The translations under genes were made by a program, and so were the position numbers. A DNA stretch of 64,000 nucleotides from positions 186,001-250,000 of the forward strand of contig NZ_LHPC01000039.1 in assembly GCF_001297125.1 (NCBI RefSeq), read 5' to 3'. The notes under the pieces are model-generated. The model searched no databases, had not been told where the DNA came from, and was given only the letters and a program-made list of their open reading frames with translations. Below, piece by piece: positions 61,626 through 64,000 of this stretch (within the stretch, counting starts at the first letter, position 1; every line of letters begins with the position of its first letter). The DNA is from Pseudomonas sp. RIT-PI-q (GTDB lineage: Bacteria; Pseudomonadota; Gammaproteobacteria; Pseudomonadales; Pseudomonadaceae).

Positions 61626-62035
61626 TCTGAAAAATCCTCCTGACTCGCTTTATACAGATCATCGACCCACGCCTCGGATAACTTAACGTAAATATCTTCA
61701 AAAAACGCCCTTGGATCTTTCATTGCATTCCACCCAAGAGGAAGCAAAGAATGAGACATCGGGTCATGCTCCAGAACTTCAGAAAAAACACTCGAACCAC
61801 TATCAAGAGCCTCTCCCAACACAAAAAATAAAACAAATTTGTGCCGATAACTCAACCCAGCAAAGCGCTTTATAATAAATCGAGAAATTAAAAATTCTCT
61901 ATCCGAAGGACAATCAGGGTCGTACGCAGCCAATTCAACACCTAGACTCTCCTCGCGATCATATATATCGAACCCGCCAAGAAAATGCTCTAAGCGTGGA
62001 TTATATGGAACATTAAGAAAAGGATGCATCAACAT
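61619..62035 (-). CDS. hypothetical protein, island gene (possible immunity protein)
   Basis: A 138-residue acidic protein with no motif that I recognise. Notable stretches are HFLGGFDIYDREESLGVELA, REFLISRFIIKRFAGLSYRHKFVLFFVLGEAL and DPRAFFEDIYVKLSEAWVDDLY. It has no signal peptide or clear membrane helix. Its ATG overlaps the stop of the 150-residue gene upstream by one base (TAATG), and its end overlaps the next gene by 7 bases, so the three are translated together. In Rhs islands small acidic genes of this type are often immunity genes; this one remains unassigned. Confidence 0.65.
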   Translation of the reverse strand: MLMHPFLNVPYNPRLEHFLGGFDIYDREESLGVELAAYDPDCPSDREFLISRFIIKRFAGLSYRHKFVLFFVLGEALDSGSSVFSEVLEHDPMSHSLLPLGWNAMKDPRAFFEDIYVKLSEAWVDDLYKASQEDFSEW

Positions 62036-62487
62036 TAAATTTTCTCTATCGGGTAAAACGTTATAGGCTGCAACGTCTCAAAATCGAATTTCATCTCAAA
62101 CGCATTCATCTTAGGGATGTAACGTGGGTTGGCGGGATCTAAAGGATTAGGCTCATATCCAACGCCTATATTTTCGGCCTCCATTCGCACTACCAAATTC
62201 CCTTTACTATCCTCCCCTGTAAAACGCGACATTTTTCTGGCTTCCCTTGTCATCGCTTCATTATATGCATTCAACTGCGCTCTATGGCTCAAAAACTTAG
62301 AGCTTTTAACGGCTCTCCAGTTTTTGCCTTCATGAAGCTCGCAACTAAGGGCTTGCTGCTCAACAGCCGAACCCGAATATTCCGCTCCATCCTTATCATT
62401 AGCACGCATTTTAACTACCATTCTTACAGCACTAAAAACGACATTCTTCACAAACTTTTCGATCAACATAACCGCTATATTTTTCAA
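62035..62487 (-). CDS. hypothetical protein, possible displaced Rhs/effector C-terminus
   Basis: A 150-residue basic protein. The N-terminus (MLIEKFVKNVVFSAVRMVVKM) is amphipathic; the C-terminus YIPKMNAFEMKFDFETLQPITFYPIEKI looks like the end of effector tips. It may be an orphan toxin-like protein. The start is taken as the TTG at 62485-62487 with GGAG about 9 bases upstream; an ATG six codons on is possible. It is first of three overlapping genes, the other two being immunity candidates, and lies 331 bases downstream of the DUF6896 gene. No toxin domain can be named. Confidence 0.55.
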   Translation of the reverse strand: MKNIAVMLIEKFVKNVVFSAVRMVVKMRANDKDGAEYSGSAVEQQALSCELHEGKNWRAVKSSKFLSHRAQLNAYNEAMTREARKMSRFTGEDSKGNLVVRMEAENIGVGYEPNPLDPANPRYIPKMNAFEMKFDFETLQPITFYPIEKI

Positions 62488-62818
62488 TCAATTCATCTCC
62501 GCAATAAGGATCTTTCTCACCGGACTAAACTTCGACGACTTTGCCCCTCTACCCCCCTTAAACCCCGAGCTTATATCCGCTAGGCTTTACCTTCGAAAAA
62601 GGGACGGACTTATTTGCTACTCTGATCAACGCCAACAACACCTTCGAAGTGAGCAGCAAAAATTAACACGACCCTTTGCTGGGTCGGATCAGCAAAAAAA
62701 CGGACTTGCTTTTCCATGAACTCCTCGTTGAGTTATGAACATCCATAATAATTAAAAACCTTCGCGGATTATCACGACACCACCTCAAAATCGACAAAAG
62801 CTAATAACTCACACAACA
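62488..62818. other. AT-rich intergenic stretch between two toxin/immunity gene groups
   Basis: The 331 bases between the 150-residue gene and the DUF6896 gene hold an intrinsic terminator near 62669-62686 and no frame that I would call. A promoter for the downstream string is expected here but is not obvious. I see no rhs core fragment in it. Confidence 0.5.
62669..62686 (-). terminator. intrinsic terminator after the DUF6896 gene
   Basis: On the minus strand CGACCC-AGCAAA-GGGTCG forms a 6-bp stem with a 6-base loop, followed by TGTTAATTTTT. It should end the rhs-DUF6896 transcript and separates it from the next gene string. Confidence 0.7.
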
Positions 62819-63238
62819 TTACCAATCCACTTGTTTCTTAAAGTAGAGATTTGACATAGAGTCCAAAACCCTCTCTACTTTGCCAAGACTAACGTATTCA
62901 TGAAAATCTCGCTTTAGCGCATCCTCATCAACGTATTTAGGGTGGCGAAGAGGAGCTTCGCATGCATAAATATAAAGCCTCCAAACATCAAATCCATCAA
63001 CCCGCTCGTTCGGACCATAATCGAAGTCGACGCACATTTCCGGGAAATACACCCGACAACCGACACCATGTAGTTCATAATTTATGCCATCTAAAATTTC
63101 ACCACGCTGCGGAATAGCATTTTCCCGCCACAGCCGAAGAATACACTTTTTACCAAAGCGACCCTCAAGCAAGTTCGTAGCTCTTTCTACCTGAGCCAGA
63201 AAGTCATCAATCAAATATTCCAGATTTTTATTTTTCAT
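62819..63238 (-). CDS. DUF6896-type protein, probable immunity to the Rhs toxin
   Basis: A 139-residue acidic protein. The central region LHGVGCRVYFPEMCVDFDYGPNERVDGFDVWRL matches my memory of DUF6896 proteins, which occur beside polymorphic toxin genes. The ATG overlaps the rhs stop by four bases (ATGA), the standard arrangement for a toxin and its cognate immunity gene, so it probably binds and neutralises the Rhs C-terminal toxin. It has no export signal and should stay in the cytoplasm. Base composition is AT-rich, unlike the rhs core. Confidence 0.75.
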   Translation of the reverse strand: MKNKNLEYLIDDFLAQVERATNLLEGRFGKKCILRLWRENAIPQRGEILDGINYELHGVGCRVYFPEMCVDFDYGPNERVDGFDVWRLYIYACEAPLRHPKYVDEDALKRDFHEYVSLGKVERVLDSMSNLYFKKQVDW

Positions 63239-64000
63239 CTTCTCGGCCTCACCAATCTGTCATGCCCTACGTTATCAGCAGATTCTTTTACTTCATCAAC
63301 ATTGCTGAAAATGCTGTGATGGCGATCAATATCTTTTATCAAAACAATACTGACTTTGGTATGAGTTTGTCTGGCTGCAGCGGCCCTATGATGTCCATCG
63401 ACTATATAGCGGTTGCCCCTATGTTCCACAACGTCAATTGGCCAATCGTCGTCATACCCGCTTTTTTGCATTTTTCCAGCGATACTTTCTACTTGCTTGG
63501 TGGAAGTTTTGCCCTCTATCGCATGAGTTCTTTTCAAACTGCCCGGATCTACTCCGCTGATCACATTAGGTAGCGGCGGCTCACCTACATCAACCTTAAC
63601 GCCAGCAGTATCATCCGGCGTCTTACACCCAGGCTTATTCGGCGGCGGGCAATTCCCGCTCAACCCCAACGGATCAACCCACCCCGTAGGATTCAGCGTG
63701 TACTGATACGGGTTCAGCCCACCCGCCAACTTGATCTGATCTGGCGTCAGATACCGCCCCACATCCGGATCGTAGTACCGATGCCGGTTGTAATGCAGGC
63801 CGCTCTCGGTGTCGAAGTACTGTCCTTGAAACCGCAGTGGCTGGTCGAGTTGTTCTCCCCCGCCGAACGTCTGGCGAGTCACTTTGCCGTAGGCGTTGTA
63901 CTTCGCTGACCAGACGATTTCGCCACTGTAATCGGTCAGTTCTTGCGGTGTGCCGAGATGGTCGAGTTGGTAGTAGAACGGGCACGCCTGGCGCGGGCCT
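63235..64000 (-). CDS. Rhs-family polymorphic toxin, 3' end with ParB-like C-terminal domain (5' part beyond window)
   Basis: The gene enters from the right edge; 255 codons are visible. The Rhs core end shows YYQLDHLGTPQELTD, GQYFDTESGLHYNRHRYYDP and GRYLTPDQIKLAGGLNPY, then the border WVDPLGLSG, after which the toxin tip begins. The tip (about 140 residues) has LKRTHAIEGKTSTKQVESIAG and PIDVVEHRGNRYIVDGHHRAAAA, a ParB/Srx-like segment with the DGHHR motif found in nuclease-type tips. Such proteins are delivered by T6SS or other routes. The immunity gene overlaps the stop. GC content falls after the core/tip border. Confidence 0.85.
   Translation of the reverse strand, partial: GPRQACPFYYQLDHLGTPQELTDYSGEIVWSAKYNAYGKVTRQTFGGGEQLDQPLRFQGQYFDTESGLHYNRHRYYDPDVGRYLTPDQIKLAGGLNPYQYTLNPTGWVDPLGLSGNCPPPNKPGCKTPDDTAGVKVDVGEPPLPNVISGVDPGSLKRTHAIEGKTSTKQVESIAGKMQKSGYDDDWPIDVVEHRGNRYIVDGHHRAAAARQTHTKVSIVLIKDIDRHHSIFSNVDEVKESADNVGHDRLVRPRR

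Overview
The window is chromosomal DNA of a fluorescent-group Pseudomonas. The gene order follows P. aeruginosa PAO1 from about PA4964 (parC) to PA5019 almost step by step (recalled from memory, not searched). The DNA is GC-rich and carries many short inverted REP pairs typical of P. fluorescens/putida relatives. No tRNA, rRNA, insertion sequence or CRISPR array was seen.

Layout. (1) 1-9,000: a cut PqiC-like lipoprotein gene, then parC, a membrane-anchored aspartic protease, a phytase-like esterase, parE, a YqiA-type esterase, cpdA, a DUF1249 gene and nudF, all on the minus strand. (2) 9,000-15,000: a DUF3298 lipoprotein, cytX, thiC with a TPP riboswitch, and tolC. (3) 15,000-21,000: waaA, a LysR regulator divergent from an SMR transporter, an FAD oxidoreductase/aldo-keto reductase pair, and a conserved protein with a Nudix-like box. 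(4) 21,000-44,600: the LPS region. It holds hldE, an APS kinase and sulfotransferase pair, msbA, waaL, a kinase-like gene, three glycosyltransferases, dnpA, mig-14, wapH and a carbamoyltransferase. A candidate small RNA and two accessory genes follow, then four LPS-kinase genes and waaG, waaC, waaF. (5) 44,900-59,200: glnE, aceE-aceF with two HexR-like operators, a PhoD-like phosphatase, dipA, msrA and rlmJ. (6) 59,300-64,000: an accessory end. It holds a tandem duplication of a DUF6124/DUF3077-type gene with a C4-antisense-RNA-like leader (one copy killed by a nonsense codon), three AT-rich genes that look like displaced effector/immunity genes, a DUF6896 immunity candidate, and the 3' end of an rhs toxin gene.

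How the parts work together. WaaA, HldE, WaaC, WaaF, WaaG and the kinases WaaP/WapP/WapQ build and phosphorylate the inner core. WapH, the carbamoyltransferase, Ssg, DnpA and the other glycosyltransferases decorate the outer core. MsbA flips lipid A-core and WaaL ligates O-antigen. The cysC/sulfotransferase insertion suggests that a surface glycan may also be sulfated. The other main points of interest are the duplicated C4-like RNA switches, the candidate small RNA between the LPS operon promoter and a DUF3800 gene, and the absence of ilvE from the waaF-glnE interval.
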